Assembly (NCBI GenBank): GCA_950295325.1
Contig: OX485805.1
Span: forward strand, 744,501-808,500
Reading direction: 5' to 3'
From: Polytrichum commune
Lineage: Eukaryota; Streptophyta; Polytrichopsida; Polytrichales; Polytrichaceae
Length of the DNA stretch: 64,000 nucleotides
Both the position numbers and the translations under genes were made by a program. Positions 1 to 12,900 of this stretch are shown one piece after another (the first letter of the stretch is position 1; each line of letters begins with the position of its first letter). The notes under the pieces are model-generated. The model did no database searches and was not told the origin of the DNA. It saw nothing but the letters and a program-made list of their open reading frames with translations.

Positions 1-3000
1 GTCATCGTTTTGATCCCGACATAGGCCTTCCTAAGTGAGTTGTTGATTTTTGGAAATCAAGTCTGACTATTGTCTTGTCATCTTCATCCAATACATCTCA
101 AATTGCTCACCAATGATGGAATTTTTTCTATGTGTTGAATACGAGGTGTAGAGTTCTCCTTAATGTTAGAAATACTGTGAGCAGTTTATCACATATATTA
201 ATTGCTTGGGAAACACTGTTATGCAGACCAAATGACTTCCACGATTTTGCTGAATACTTTGTTCTTGAGGTACATTTGTGGTAGCTCTATACCATTCCAC
301 GTGATCATGTTTAATATGTCAGTGTTTCTTTAGATCAGAATACTCAAAATTGAAAAACTTATCAATGTCAAGAGGTTGAAAGTGGAGGTATGGTAATAGT
401 GTGTAAAACTTGAAGAGCGTAGTTGGATTCACCAGAAGGAATGTACTCTGGTTTCCTCTACATCTCATGTGGTTGTGATGGGTTCCTGTTCTTTTGTAAT
501 GCTTTGGTCCAGTCGATACCAGGGGCAGTGGCAGAGGTTCGTGGGAATGATGGCAAGAGTCCATTGGAAGCAGCTGATTTTATCCTTCATATTCTCAAGG
601 TGGGTGAAAAAGCTGGTGTGCCACAGTACTGCATTTGTTCTGTTAAAAGGAGTCCTATTTTTCTCATTATAGAACATTGACTGTGTTTTGGGAAACTATG
701 AAGATCAAAATCAGAAAGTGGATAGCAAATTATTTTTCACTAGAGCTTGTATCTTGTGAACAGGTGTTTTTATGTCTCCTCCAACACTAGTGACACACTA
801 AACTTTCATGGAGCAATGTAGAGTCTTGTTACAATGTCCATAAACGATTTCCTATAAGCAGAGTGTCTCTTTGAAATTCTGTGGGGTCTGATCCTGCATT
901 TCCCTTTTATCTAATGGGGAGAATTATTTGTTGGTTTGGGGCAGCATAATGACAACAATGGCAATACATACTCTGATGTATACTGGCTAGCATCTGTAAT
1001 TGAATCTATAGGCTCACTTGAGTTTGGGCAGCAGGTGCTTATCTTTGCTTTCTCTTTACTTAAATTGCATAATCTGTCACTAATCCTTCAGGAGTGAGGC
1101 AAGTGTTAAGCTACCTTGCTGGAAGCTGTGCTTGCTATATTGCTTTTTTGACTGGACAGACTACATTTGATATGGTCTTTCTTGGTCCAAGGATTTCTAT
1201 TGGTTAGATTTGATCTTTGTGGTCTTCCTATGATTGCTGACATTTTGACTTGACACAGAATTTGAAGATCTTAGCGAGGATGCTGAAACAAATTGATCGC
1301 TTCTTGCAGTATGACAGGTAACCATGAAATAATCATAATTGCATATGAGTTGCTTCGTCCTATATACTTTTGCCCTGCTCAAATTCATGTTCAGCTAGTG
1401 TGGGTATGCTCAGCTTGTTTTATGTGTTTTTCTAGAACTTTCTATGTTAGAGGCTTAGGAGCAAGTTGTCAAAGTCACAGAAGAATTACATTTATTGCCA
1501 ATGAAACCTTGCATCTACATGTGCTCTTACAAATGGATTTTATTTGTTAAGAGAATTATGTGGGATGGACAAGTACAAAAGTGTGGAGACATTGCTTATG
1601 GGATTTATTTGGTGCAAACAGATTGATGCCAAGTTACAATGGAGTCGTCACCATCAGTTGTATTCACACATTGACAAAGCTTGCGATACGCTTTTCCCAA
1701 GTCCTACCTTTGGTATGGTTTTTCAAACTTAATCAATCAGGATATTTGTGTTAGGGTGATGGTTTTCATTGAAATGATTTGACATGCAACGGATCAATCA
1801 CACTCCAAGTCAATGACACACATAAATTTTCCTTGGACCAGGACCGGATCACACAGTTGTTGAAGACGTTTAAGGATGCAAAGATAATTCGATGGCAAGT
1901 GCGTGTGGCAGCCTTAAGAGCTCTTTTGGAATTGGAATTTCATTCAAAAGGTTTAGAATCAGCAGCTATACTTGCTCTACAGCACATTTCTGATGATCCT
2001 TCTTTTGCAGGTAATCTTTTCAGGACTTGCATAGCATACATTCCTATCAAATAGGAATTGTGATTAGCTCGTTTGATAACATAGTGGATATAGACTCTGC
2101 TGTGTAGACATGAATCTGTTCCTTGATGATTGAAAAATTTCCAGGGTTCTTCTGGATATATAAAATCCTGCTGGTTGTACTGTTGGAGGTAAGGAGCAGA
2201 CAATATGACCTATTAGTAATTGATAGCTAATAGATTGCAAGAAATGAAGAGATTGATACTTAGAATGTGATTAGTAGACAAGGGTAGTGATTGCATGCAA
2301 CGACGTGATTGTCAGGTCTAATATATTCAGTTCCACTGTCAACTTGATGCTTTATGGCAGTCCTATAGTTCACAATATTGGTCACTTATGTAAGTTAGTC
2401 AGCTCATGTTGTAATGTGTTAAATGCCAGATGTATCCCCAATTTGCAATTCTCTTTTACTGGGCATTCAATTTCAATACATTTATCTCTGGTTCCTGTAC
2501 TTCCATGTTGTGACTGACTCTAGTGGGTGCCCTGCAGTGCAAAGTAAAGTGATGAAGCATGTGGTGCAGCTGGGTACCATGACAGAGAAAGGGAGCACAA
2601 AGATTGGTGGATCAACAATAGCACAGCTTCTGGGCTTGCTAGAATGCAGCAAGGCCTTCCACAACATTCGCCTTCGGCACTACATCTTCTGTTTCTTGCA
2701 GGTTCTTGCTGGCAGGTAGAAGCAGTTTCATATGCTATTGTTTTGATCAGTTTGTTTCTAAGCCTCTGAATATCAAAAAATTGCCAACTTTGTATGAAGT
2801 TGACCTAATGTACTTCAGATTTGTGATGCAGGTCAGCCTCTTTGTATCGGTCTGCCGAGTGTTTAGCCAAATTGGCACCATCTCAACCTTCTCAAGATAA
2901 GAGATTTGTTAAGACAAAGAATTCTTTCAAAGTTCGTTTGCGGACGACACAAGCTCCAGCACCTGTACCAAGTTCAGCACCTGTACCAAGTCCATACACA

Positions 3001-4189
3001 AAGCTAGTGGTCAAGCTGAAACCTCCTGTCATTGCTGAACGGACAGAGAGTGGAAACTCTGGAGGGAGGAGGGAGTTGGATGAGCAGAAAGGAAGGCTTG
3101 TATTCAAGTTAAAGCTGCCATCGTCTTCATCAGCTCAAGAGGGTCCAGGTGCGTGTCTAGATAGAGATGGAGATGGCCGAAACCTAGATAATTGGTTAGT
3201 GGTTTTTTGGTTGTTTTCTACCACTCTTCCATATATTGACCAGAACTATTTAGTTTTATTTTTTTGACAATGGTTCCACAATTCTTTGAATCAACAGTTG
3301 TAATATCATTGCATTTGCAGGTGAGGATGCAAGCCAGGCATTGGAAGTATCCACAGGTGCTGTCCCTATGGACTGCGTTGTTGCCAGCTCACCGACCTCT
3401 GTCAAACAGGAGGTGAACCTTCATGAATTTATCGACTCAAACCCTTTTATACAGAATGACACATCCCAAGTTGATGTACTAGATATGCACCAAGAGGAAA
3501 TGAGAGGTCCAATCACAGAGACTCAGGATGCTGGACTAGAAATCACACAAGACGAGGGAATGGAAGGAAACCATGAAGGAGTTTTTGAGGATACTGAAGG
3601 TGATGCTAGTCCAAAAGCAAGTCACCAGGGTAGGGTAGGCCCAGGTAGCGACTCTGATCAGGCAACAATGGAGCAGGAGCCTGCGTTTGATTTGACTGGA
3701 GAGGATACTCAAGATGGCATGGCCATGGAGATGAGAGACAGGTATTCAAAACAGTCCACATTTGCAGGGGCTACAGATGCTGATCTTCAGCGATACAATA
3801 GCCTCTCAGGTGTGGCAGGTACTGAGAGCACCCAGGATGGTGGGGGGGAAGAAACGGAATCACAGAAACGTGATGAGAAGCACAAAAAGGAAAGGAAGCA
3901 TGAGAAGAAGGATAAAAAGGATCGGAAGGAGAAGAAGAAGAAGAAGCATGACAAGCACAACGACCCAGAGTATCTGGAGAAGAAGCGGAAGCGGAAAGAA
4001 GAGAAAGAGCAAAGGCATCGCCAGGAGGGGCACAAGTCGGTGAAAGAGGACAAGCCACGGAAAGAAGAGAGGCAGGCTTTGAAAGTAGAGGGGAAGGCCT
4101 TCTCTGGCTTGCCAGTGGCTGAATCTATCAAAACTGAGGGTGACACAAAACTCAAGGTTGTGTTCAAGAAGCGAAGGACTATAAGCTGA
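1..4189 (+). CDS. TAF2: TAF2, TFIID subunit 2 (C-terminal part, 5' truncated by window edge)
   Basis: Large TFIID subunit that contacts core promoter DNA in RNA polymerase II initiation. Exons read from frame and GT-AG sites: 1-34, 227-269, 513-599, 945-1034, 1259-1317, 1622-1712 (or to 1700), 1842-2010, 2538-2715, 2832-3148, 3321-4189; about 640 residues. Phases agree at every junction. Recognisable plant TAF2 stretches are FHDFAEYFVLE, NDGKSPLEAADFIL, YSDVYWLASVIESIG, DRLMPSYNGVVTISCI, WQVRVAALRALLELEF and NIRLRHYIFCFLQVLA, all from the C-terminal helical-repeat part of the family. The last exon is acidic, then ends in a lysine-rich tail with DPEYLEKKRKRKEEKE, also typical of plant TAF2. 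The N-terminal aminopeptidase-like region lies outside the window. The donor after the sixth exon is ambiguous, because both candidates keep the frame. Confidence 0.93.
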
Positions 4190-5470
4190 GCACCCTGAGC
4201 TCCTTATTGGGATTGGGACTCTAGTCAGGACGGAACTATCTTTCAGTGTGACTTTTACAGGATACGAATGGCTCAAATTACACACCAATTCTACCTTCTG
4301 AGTGTGACAAGTTCATTACTTCAACCAAACTGCTTCCCCTGCATCCAGGTATTGAGAAATTTCAAAGTTTATGTTTAAAGCAGGTGCAGTCTTGACAGTG
4401 GGAGTTCATCAAGAGGAGGTCATTCACTAGCTGATCTGAGAAACAGTAATTGAAATATTAATGGAGGATAAATCTTAACTAACCAATGGAGAACTCTTTT
4501 AGTAACGACAGATGATGAAGATTTCTTGGTGCTGGTGTTCTAAGGACTCTCTGAGCTGTTGACATGTGAAGAGAGGGATGGGAATGTCTTGTTCTTTTGG
4601 CACAGAAATATTGAATCTGCTACTTGGTCTGCACATCTGCACCTACAGAAGAAATTTCTCCCAGATCCTACAGGTGCTTGTGATCCAAGGGTCTGAGGCT
4701 CCAGCAAGTACTTTCTGTCTGCCTCTCATTCTTTCAGTAATGATTTTGGCGCAATCAATTTGCACAATTTTCTTCCTGGAGTTTGGTATATTCACAGGAG
4801 AGACCAGTGGACAAGCAAGAAAATCGGCAGTGTTCACAGTTTCTCTTATTGTACTCATAGATGTAGCATAAGTGCGTCAGCCATGATGATTTTTGGTACT
4901 TGGGGCCAACAAAATGTGTACAAAATTAGATGAGAGCCTGTATAAATAGAGCACGATTGGTGTCCCAGTGCCCCTAATTTTGAATTCCTATGTAGAGCAG
5001 GGAGTAGGCAGGAGACTGAAAAAGTCAATACCTAGACAAGTGGGGAATATTACCAAATCTTTGTTCCACAGGTTTCCAATGAAATTGAAGGTGGCCATTT
5101 TTCTGAAACCATTACATAGGATACTTGTGATGTCACTTAGTTTTTGGGTGAAGGTTCAGAGGAAGTAAGTTTTTGTGATAAACATTTGTTATTTTGACAT
5201 CCTTTTGAAGCTCTGCATCAACACACATGTAGATTTTCCTGATCCCTTAACAGCACGCTGTTTGGTGTTCCAGAGTGCTATCTCAAATATTGATAGAAAA
5301 TTCTTGGTTTTTCATTCTAGGTTTTTTGATAGATGAAATAAGTGTAGTTGTTGGTCATCATTAGATCATTTTGAAAGCTCCATTCTTTCAAAAGAGCGAA
5401 ACTACTTGCACATTGAATGCATAATACAATTAAAATAAAATAAAGAAAGAAGTAGAGAAGAAGGTAAGGG
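4190..5470 (+). other. TAF2 3' untranslated region and flank
   Basis: No convincing open frame follows the TAF2 stop. The first 700 bases or so read like transcribed 3' untranslated DNA of mixed composition, and AT-rich intergenic sequence follows. I cannot place the polyadenylation site. Confidence 0.4.
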
Positions 5471-5475
5471 TCATA

Positions 5476-6330
5476 AGGTGACTTGAAAAACTCTCATTGG
5501 AAAGTTTTTAAGAAATGCGTGAAGGTGCATATGATGTCACACATCAAAGTGAGTTTTACAATAACCTACCATATTTTTGTGGCTGAATTTGGAGAACTTC
5601 CCATGGAATTATATGCTCTTGAGCTAACTATAGGTTTTCAACAACAACTTGCCCACCTACCCTCTTCTTGGTTAGTGAATCAAGCAACCTCGTTTTTTTG
5701 ACACCTTGCCGAACAAGGATTTGACAAATGACACAACTTGACAACTAAGTGGAAGGCATCATAGGGTTTATATCAATGGGAAATCCATGACAATCCAACA
5801 ACATAAAAAATTACATCTGATTATTTCAAGGAGATTTTTCTTGCTAAAGAGATGGAACTCGTTGCATTGCTCGGGGAAGAAACTAGGTTACCTTCACCTC
5901 AAGGATTTTCTCAAATATGATTGTGAGTTGTACTTGAAGCAACCATTGACACCACCCCAACGTAATATCATTGCATCTTACTGCACCTTGAATCACAAAC
6001 TTGCCATTGAAATTGGACGGCAGTCAGCTATCCCTATCTCTACAAATAATAGATCATGTCACTTTTGCTCTTATAATGTAGTTGAAAATGAGGCACAGTT
6101 TATGTTGGGAGTGTCCTCTATGTAACTTTATTAGAGAATGTAGTATCATGTTGTCTCAAGTTTTTCTTTCAATTGACTATCAAGTCAATATTAGTTGCTA
6201 TGTTGCGGAGGCTATCACATTCCTCTCCTCCGCTCTAGAGAATTAGCTGGTTTGACACCATCTTAATGTACTTTTAGTCTCATAAGCCTTTTGGCTTCAT
6301 GAACTTTAAAATCAATTTCATTTCATTTCG
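5476..6330 (+). mobile_element. LINE-like non-LTR retrotransposon 3' remnant, copy 1
   Basis: Degenerate coding sequence that can be read across several frame breaks. It contains WLVNQATSFF, LHLKDFLKYDCELYLKQP, LNHKLAIEIGR and a terminal zinc-knuckle-like CHFCSYNVVENEAQFML. This arrangement matches the C-terminal end of plant LINE reverse transcriptase polyproteins, where a CxxC motif is followed by ENEAHF-like residues. A diverged copy in the same orientation lies at 25577-26450, and an inverted one near 45.5 kb. It is a pseudogene fragment with no upstream reverse transcriptase domain visible. The family name is inference from the motif. Confidence 0.6.
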
Positions 6331-9300
6331 TTGATGATTATGACATTTATAAGAATGTTAAGAAATTTTAAACATGAGGTGAGATCAACGTGTCCATAGT
6401 ATATTCTATCATGTAATTTGGGAGGAAGAAATCTATCATAAGGTGGACTTCTTTATACAAATGAATGAAATTGAATAAACATAAAAATCGAGACCCTGTT
6501 TGGTCTTCCAGTCCTTGAGAAATTTCCAAAAGAGCAAATGATAGGAATTTTGTAGTTTTTAATGAATCAAATCACCGTAAAAGATGAGATAGCTACATTA
6601 ATATGTGCAAGTAGGTTGCCTTCACAAATAGGTTGCCTTTTTGCCCATGGGAATTACGTTGGGCTAAAATCAAAATTACAAAAACCTAGAACATTGTCTA
6701 TTTTTCCTCATAGTAATCAAAGTAAAAAATCAGTTTGTGTATTTTGTTGCTATGGTACTTACAATTCAAAATAGTGTGGAATGTTGGTAAATTAGCATGG
6801 GCAGTCTAATTGCATGTATCGGTGTAGATTTGCGATGAAAGTCACACATATGTGCGTGTTTTCCATACACATAGGCCTAACTCTCCTCACATTGTTGGGC
6901 CTTAATTTAGGAGCCGAACTTGAACGCGAGCTTGAAGATTGGCTACCTAAACAAGATGGAGTATTTTCTTGAGTTAAGACTACCAATATTTGACTGGAAA
7001 GTGGTGTCACACTATCGCCACTTCATTTCTTCGTATCTTTAACTTGGTCCTAGTGTAAACTCCTTGCATCCAAAGTTTTGCTCTCGACCAATAGGATTCT
7101 AAAAGATTGACGTTTCTTTCGTCTTGGACCCTAGTGTAAACCCACTGTGAGTTTTCCAAAGCTACAAAATTGATTTCTTTAGTGGACTATCGGTTATTCC
7201 TTAAAAGGAATTGGAAAATATTCCCTATTATTCCTATGAAGTAGTTGGTTATTTCCTTGCCATATTTTGGTTTCTTTTTTAACGGTTTCCTTTTAGATGG
7301 TTGTCACCCCCACCCAATTTTTTTTTTAAATTAGAAAAATCAACGAATAATCTTATGAATAATCTTGTTGTGGATCAACAATTTTGGTCCGCGTTATACT
7401 AACAAGTACAAACTATGCATACGATTTTCAATTACTATTCATGGGTTACTGTGTAGACAATTCGTAGCGCCTATTGCCTTGCTTCCAAGGCACCTCCTAC
7501 TAATCCTTTAGCTTGGCATGTGCAAACCGTGGTAGGTAGGTAGGTGGAGATGTAACTAGGTCAATAGGTAGGTTGCCACATGGCTTGTAAAGGACCATAG
7601 GCCTACGGCACATCTACCCAAGGTATGGTGTGAAATAGATGAGAATATGTAGCCTTAGGGCCGGTTTAGACTAAGTTAAAGAAGTGCACCAGTCGGTCAA
7701 GGACATCAAACCAAGACACATGTATTCGAGGCAATGGTCGGTATGGCAAACAAGATGGAAAAACAAGTTTTTTCATATTTTTTTACTAAAAAAACTCTCA
7801 AGTTGGAGTTCTTCGGAGGCCAAGCTCCTTGTTTGAGGGTTTGAGGTTGCCCAAGAAATAACCACCTCCAAAAAACTTCCTTAGCAAAAAGTGTTCCCAT
7901 GTTGACATCCATGTTATTTTTCTCAACCATGCTTGAAGTTCTCCACCAGAGAAGTCTTGGCCATAGTGTACACCCTAGCTGGTGAAGAACCCATTTCATA
8001 GCCAATCAAATTGCTCCACTCTCCTAAAATTCTTGATCATTGCACTTCTTCACCGTAGTCTAAACCAACCCTTAGACTTACAAGTTAGTCTTGATAAATT
8101 TTTAATATCCTCCCAAGGTTGTACCCCATTCAAACAAAGCATTGGTCCTCCAAGGCTTATCAACAATTTTGCATGCGCTAATAATGTAGCTAATAATTTG
8201 ATATGATATAAATAGGAAGCATGAAAGTAAGTTGTTAGCATTGTAATGGACCTCCATTGTGATGTTTTAGGTCACAAAATGTGTATAATCGCACCATTGT
8301 GTGTTGCATGCGAATATGTTCACATTGGTTCAAATTGATATTATGTCCCCCCACCCACTCGTGTTCCATTTTCCTTGAAGATGCGTTACTTCATCTTACA
8401 TAGTTCACGCATGGAGGGATTGCTTTTGTTTCGTGAATCCGTAACTTGGGGTCAAAGTGACGTTGAAAACGGTTACGTATTGATGTATAAAGATCGCTTG
8501 CACTTACACATGTAGCAAGGTCATGTGCGCTCCATCTGCATTGGCATCCAAGCAGGGAAGCAAGTTCCAATGGTACAAAAGCAAACCCAAAAAACCCAAA
8601 AAGGCAATAGATACACTCTAAGCTCCGTAGTATCACACATGTTCAAACCAAAGCGCACGTGATATTACGGAGTTTTGTAGTGTTAACATGGATGCGTGAT
8701 ATTATAGAATTAGTGTAGCATGTGACATTATGGAATAACACAAAGTGCAACATTTTAATGGTGTGGTGTGGTCCACTCCACTTGGCTTTCCCGGGCGATG
8801 TGGTATATGCATGCACCAACATTCAACAAGTGGCATAAGAAGAAGAAGAAGAAAAAAAATAAAAATAAGAAGGTGACACTCCACATATTGACACATGGTG
8901 CAATGCGAGGGTGTGGGTTGACTTCTTTGGTGGTTTGCATTATTGATCAAATTCATGATAGAAGGGAGAGAAATGTGACAATAAGGAGTGAGATTTGAAC
9001 TACAAACATCCGTTCCCTAGGGTTTCGGGATATTAGAGAGTGAGTAACATTATGGGGGTTGATATTACAGAGTTTAGGATGTATGTACTTATTTTCAAAT
9101 AAGACTTTGACACAAACTGCACAATGGAATGAATCCACAACAAGAATTAGTAGAAACTAGATCACATAAGTGCCTCAAAACTACATAAACATATTTCCAG
9201 CATAAATCTACTTCAAAATTAATTACAAGATTAATGTAAACATGGCAAGACAACTACATTGATCACCCCAATTAGTGAGGGAGGGCTAATAGCTCGTGGG

Positions 9301-12300
9301 AAATTAGTGAAGGTGATACTAAATTTCTTCACACTATAAAATTAGTGCCACCAAAAGATCTACAGTTAGGACTCTATAAGTGTTACCCCTTTAAGCGTTA
9401 TAATTTCATATATGTTAAGAAAAAAATTCTCCCCTACAAAAACACAGTCGGTAAGACTAATGAGTGTTATGTCTTAAGTGTTATAACATGCTCTACTCCC
9501 TTCTTTGTTAATTGCACCTCTATAAGTGTTGATTTTGAGAAAATAAAGGTAATAATATATGAGAGCATACATTTTAAACATGTAATCACATTTATCCCAT
9601 ATTCTTTGCGACAAATCCAATATTCTGTCTTATTTAAAGATCCTTCCTCCTTGTGCACCTCAAGCAATTTGGGAGAGGAGATGGCAAACAGAGAAGGTTT
9701 GGGAGTTGGGGTGCTTGTTGGGTGCTAGTTTGCTAGTTGGGGCTTACAGTATTTGAAATAGCATCTTTCAGGGGCAACAATCAGGTAGGCACAATAACTA
9801 TATGGAGCTTCTTCTTTTTTTTGTCTTTTTTCTTTTCAAACAATTGCAAGCAGCTTGTTAGTCAACAAGTTTATGGATCATTCAAGGGTATGGAGATTGA
9901 ATTTTATTTGATTTTTCCTTTTTTCCCCAAAAATTACAATTGTGTAATTGTAAGAAAATTCATTTTTTGTTCAACCATGAATCGACAATGAAGCTGAGGT
10001 ATGGGGCTGGATTTTTTTTTTTCAAAAATTGCAATTTTCATGATTATAGACAAGGTATGGAGCCTGATTTTTTATTCTTTTATTCTTTTCCTTTTTTCGG
10101 TGTATTGGCACCTAGCATTGTTCACTAAAAGTATTAGCACTTGGCATGAAAGTACCCGCCCTTGGTACTAATCACTAAAAGTATTGGTATTTGACATTAT
10201 TTGAAAGTATTGGCACTTGGTACTATGTATTGACAAGCATGTGTTTCTGTATACAAGAAAATTAGTGTGTGCTCTAAGGTGTTATCACTCTACAAACAGC
10301 TTAGAGGATGCACTAATTTTCTTGAAATCTAAGGTAAATGAGCATGTTTTCATGAATTTAGTGTCACTGGGTAAAATTTCAACCCTTGTTAACTTTGAGA
10401 TTTGGCTAAATAGTGTGTGCTCTAGGAATTATTACCACCCTCACTAAATCAGGATAATCAATGAAGTGCCAAATATTGGATGCAAAAGCTGAGAATGGGG
10501 ATCCATATGAGGCATGTAAAGGATGTTCAACAAGGATATAGATGGGAAGATTTGGTTGATACCTTCAAATGACAAAGAAATGTAGAAATAAATAAGGTGA
10601 ATAAGAGTGACTAAAAAGAATCATATAATAACACCATCATTTAACATAGTATTGAAGACCAAAGAACACAATGACATTCAAGGTATGTCCTACAAAAGGT
10701 GTGCATGAACATGGTAGCACGTTGGAAGACAAACGGTCTAGATGATGATTATGGAAATAAGGTTTTATGTACACACAATGGAAATGATCATGGATTTTAT
10801 TTTCTTCTTAAAGTACAGTAGTTAACATAGTTCATGAAGAGTAGGTTGGTCAATGAGTTGAGTGAAATTCAGTGAAGGTCATTTGGCTTTTCATGTTTTA
10901 GAAGATAGACTAGTGATGCGTTACTAAAAGTATAACTTTAATATATCATAAATTTTGTTCACTCACATCTTGTTTCTTTCCATACCTTATAAATGGGCAT
11001 TATCATGGATAATTGTGTCACATCCAACACCATTGCCCTAGGGCGTGGCCAAGGATGTTTTACGAACAAACACTCTTCACTCCAACCTTCTTTGGAGACT
11101 GGACTTCTTCTTCTTCTTCTTCTTCTTCTTTTGTTGCTGGATAATTATATCATAGCCCATTGACAAAATGTCATGTTAGCATCCACTTGACTAATATATA
11201 TTTTTTCCCTAGAAAATTCAACCACATGTTTTGTTCAAAATCATTATAGCTTATTTGAATCCAAGGTTTATCATACATCCATAAATTTCATGCATCTGCA
11301 TATTATTATTATTATACGTTTCTTTTTTCATCCATTTGCTTTTACAAATATATTTTGTCTAATATTTTCATTGAATCAAGAATATGAGCCTATCTATCTA
11401 TCTATCATTATCCATCATTAAGAAACTTGCATCACGACATGTCTCGTACTAGGTGACTTCTAAGTTGGAATGTTTCAATACTCATTGTACATATATATTT
11501 TGAATATAGGCCATCCTTGCATGTTTCCCATGTACTAGGTCATGCCCAAGCTTACGTGTCGGACAAGGTGCTTTTTTGACTAGCCTCTCGTGGCCTTGCT
11601 TAATATAAGCATGTGGGACCACAAGTGCCATGCCATTTTTGCTTGTAATAAAAAATTGGTGAGTCCATGACCCTAATACTTACATTAGAGCCTTTGCCCA
11701 TGTACTTGTGACATGGGTGTGCTAAGTTGTGGATATGCCAAAAGTGCATGCATTGGTCTTGGTAGAATACGACCACTTCGGTTTTAATTTCTTGAAATCA
11801 TTAAAAATGTCATGTGTGTGTCCATTTGTACACGAAATTATAGGCATTTGTAGTGGAAGATGAGATCCATTAGGACTTTAATACACTAAAATGTGTAGTT
11901 AATGGGGATGGAAAACAATGAGGATAACATTTTTAGTTTTATTTTTTGATAAAAAAAAACTAGAGTAGATGGAAGGTGGAAACATTGACATGTGTCTAGT
12001 TACTCTTCTTTGAGACCTTATTGTTGTTGATGGTACAACTAAGAAGTTATTAAACCTCCAATACAATCCGATAAGTCCATCAAATTAAAGAAAAGAAACA
12101 CTTCATCTTGTAGAGGTTCGCATGGGCTTTCCGACGGGCACAAGATCATCATCTAGCTCTCAACTTTTTGCATGCGATTGAAAGCTCATACATTTCCATG
12201 TGGTTCCACTCACCATTTTGATGGCTTCTCCTTTTGTTATTTTGTCTTATGTTAATGGGTAGGGGGCACCAAATCAAAGTGTACGAGAAGGAAATCCACA

Positions 12301-12900
12301 AAGCTCAAGGACATCAATAAACCCCCGCATTAAGAATGCAATTCATAGTGTTTGAACCTTTTGAGTGTGTTTTCTCGTGGTTTCCTTTCATTGCTACATT
12401 GGGGAACGTAGAGGCGGTTGCATGCAACCTTATGTGGCCACCTCACTCTAACCCCTATCAAGACCCCCTAGGGCCCCCCTATGTGTGACCTATAGTTGCA
12501 CTTTAAATGGCTAAATCATCCATGCTACTGTACGTGACACTTGGTTTCAAACACCCATGGGACGAAAACACATAAATTTCCCAAACTGCCAAATAGGATT
12601 CATGACATCTCTCAACCAATGAACAGCATGACACGTGTCGCTTAGGATTAGGGGATTCATGGGTAGGACATGGATTATGCACAAAACTGACAGGCACCTT
12701 TGAAGGTGATTTTGAAAGTAGAAACTGAGAATGGCCCACATGATTAAATCTTTAAAAAGTGTAATATGTACATGGTTAAAGAAATGCCCAAGATTGAGCA
12801 GATGAATCTGGACCCTTGGCCATCATCAACGGCCCAGATTTAGATGCCCGGCAACTCCACCTGGCACCGACCTATCAGCTCCTACGTTAGTCTGAGCACC
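6331..12900. other. Intergenic DNA, AT-rich, no supported gene
   Basis: Only short chance open frames occur. Recognisable items are a (CTT)n tract at 11104-11132, an (ATCT)n tract near 11390-11406 and scattered poly-A or poly-T runs. I see no splice-consistent coding series, RNA gene or complete transposon. Confidence 0.5.
11104..11132. repeat. (CTT)n microsatellite
   Basis: An uninterrupted run of about ten TTC/CTT units in intergenic DNA. Confidence 0.9.
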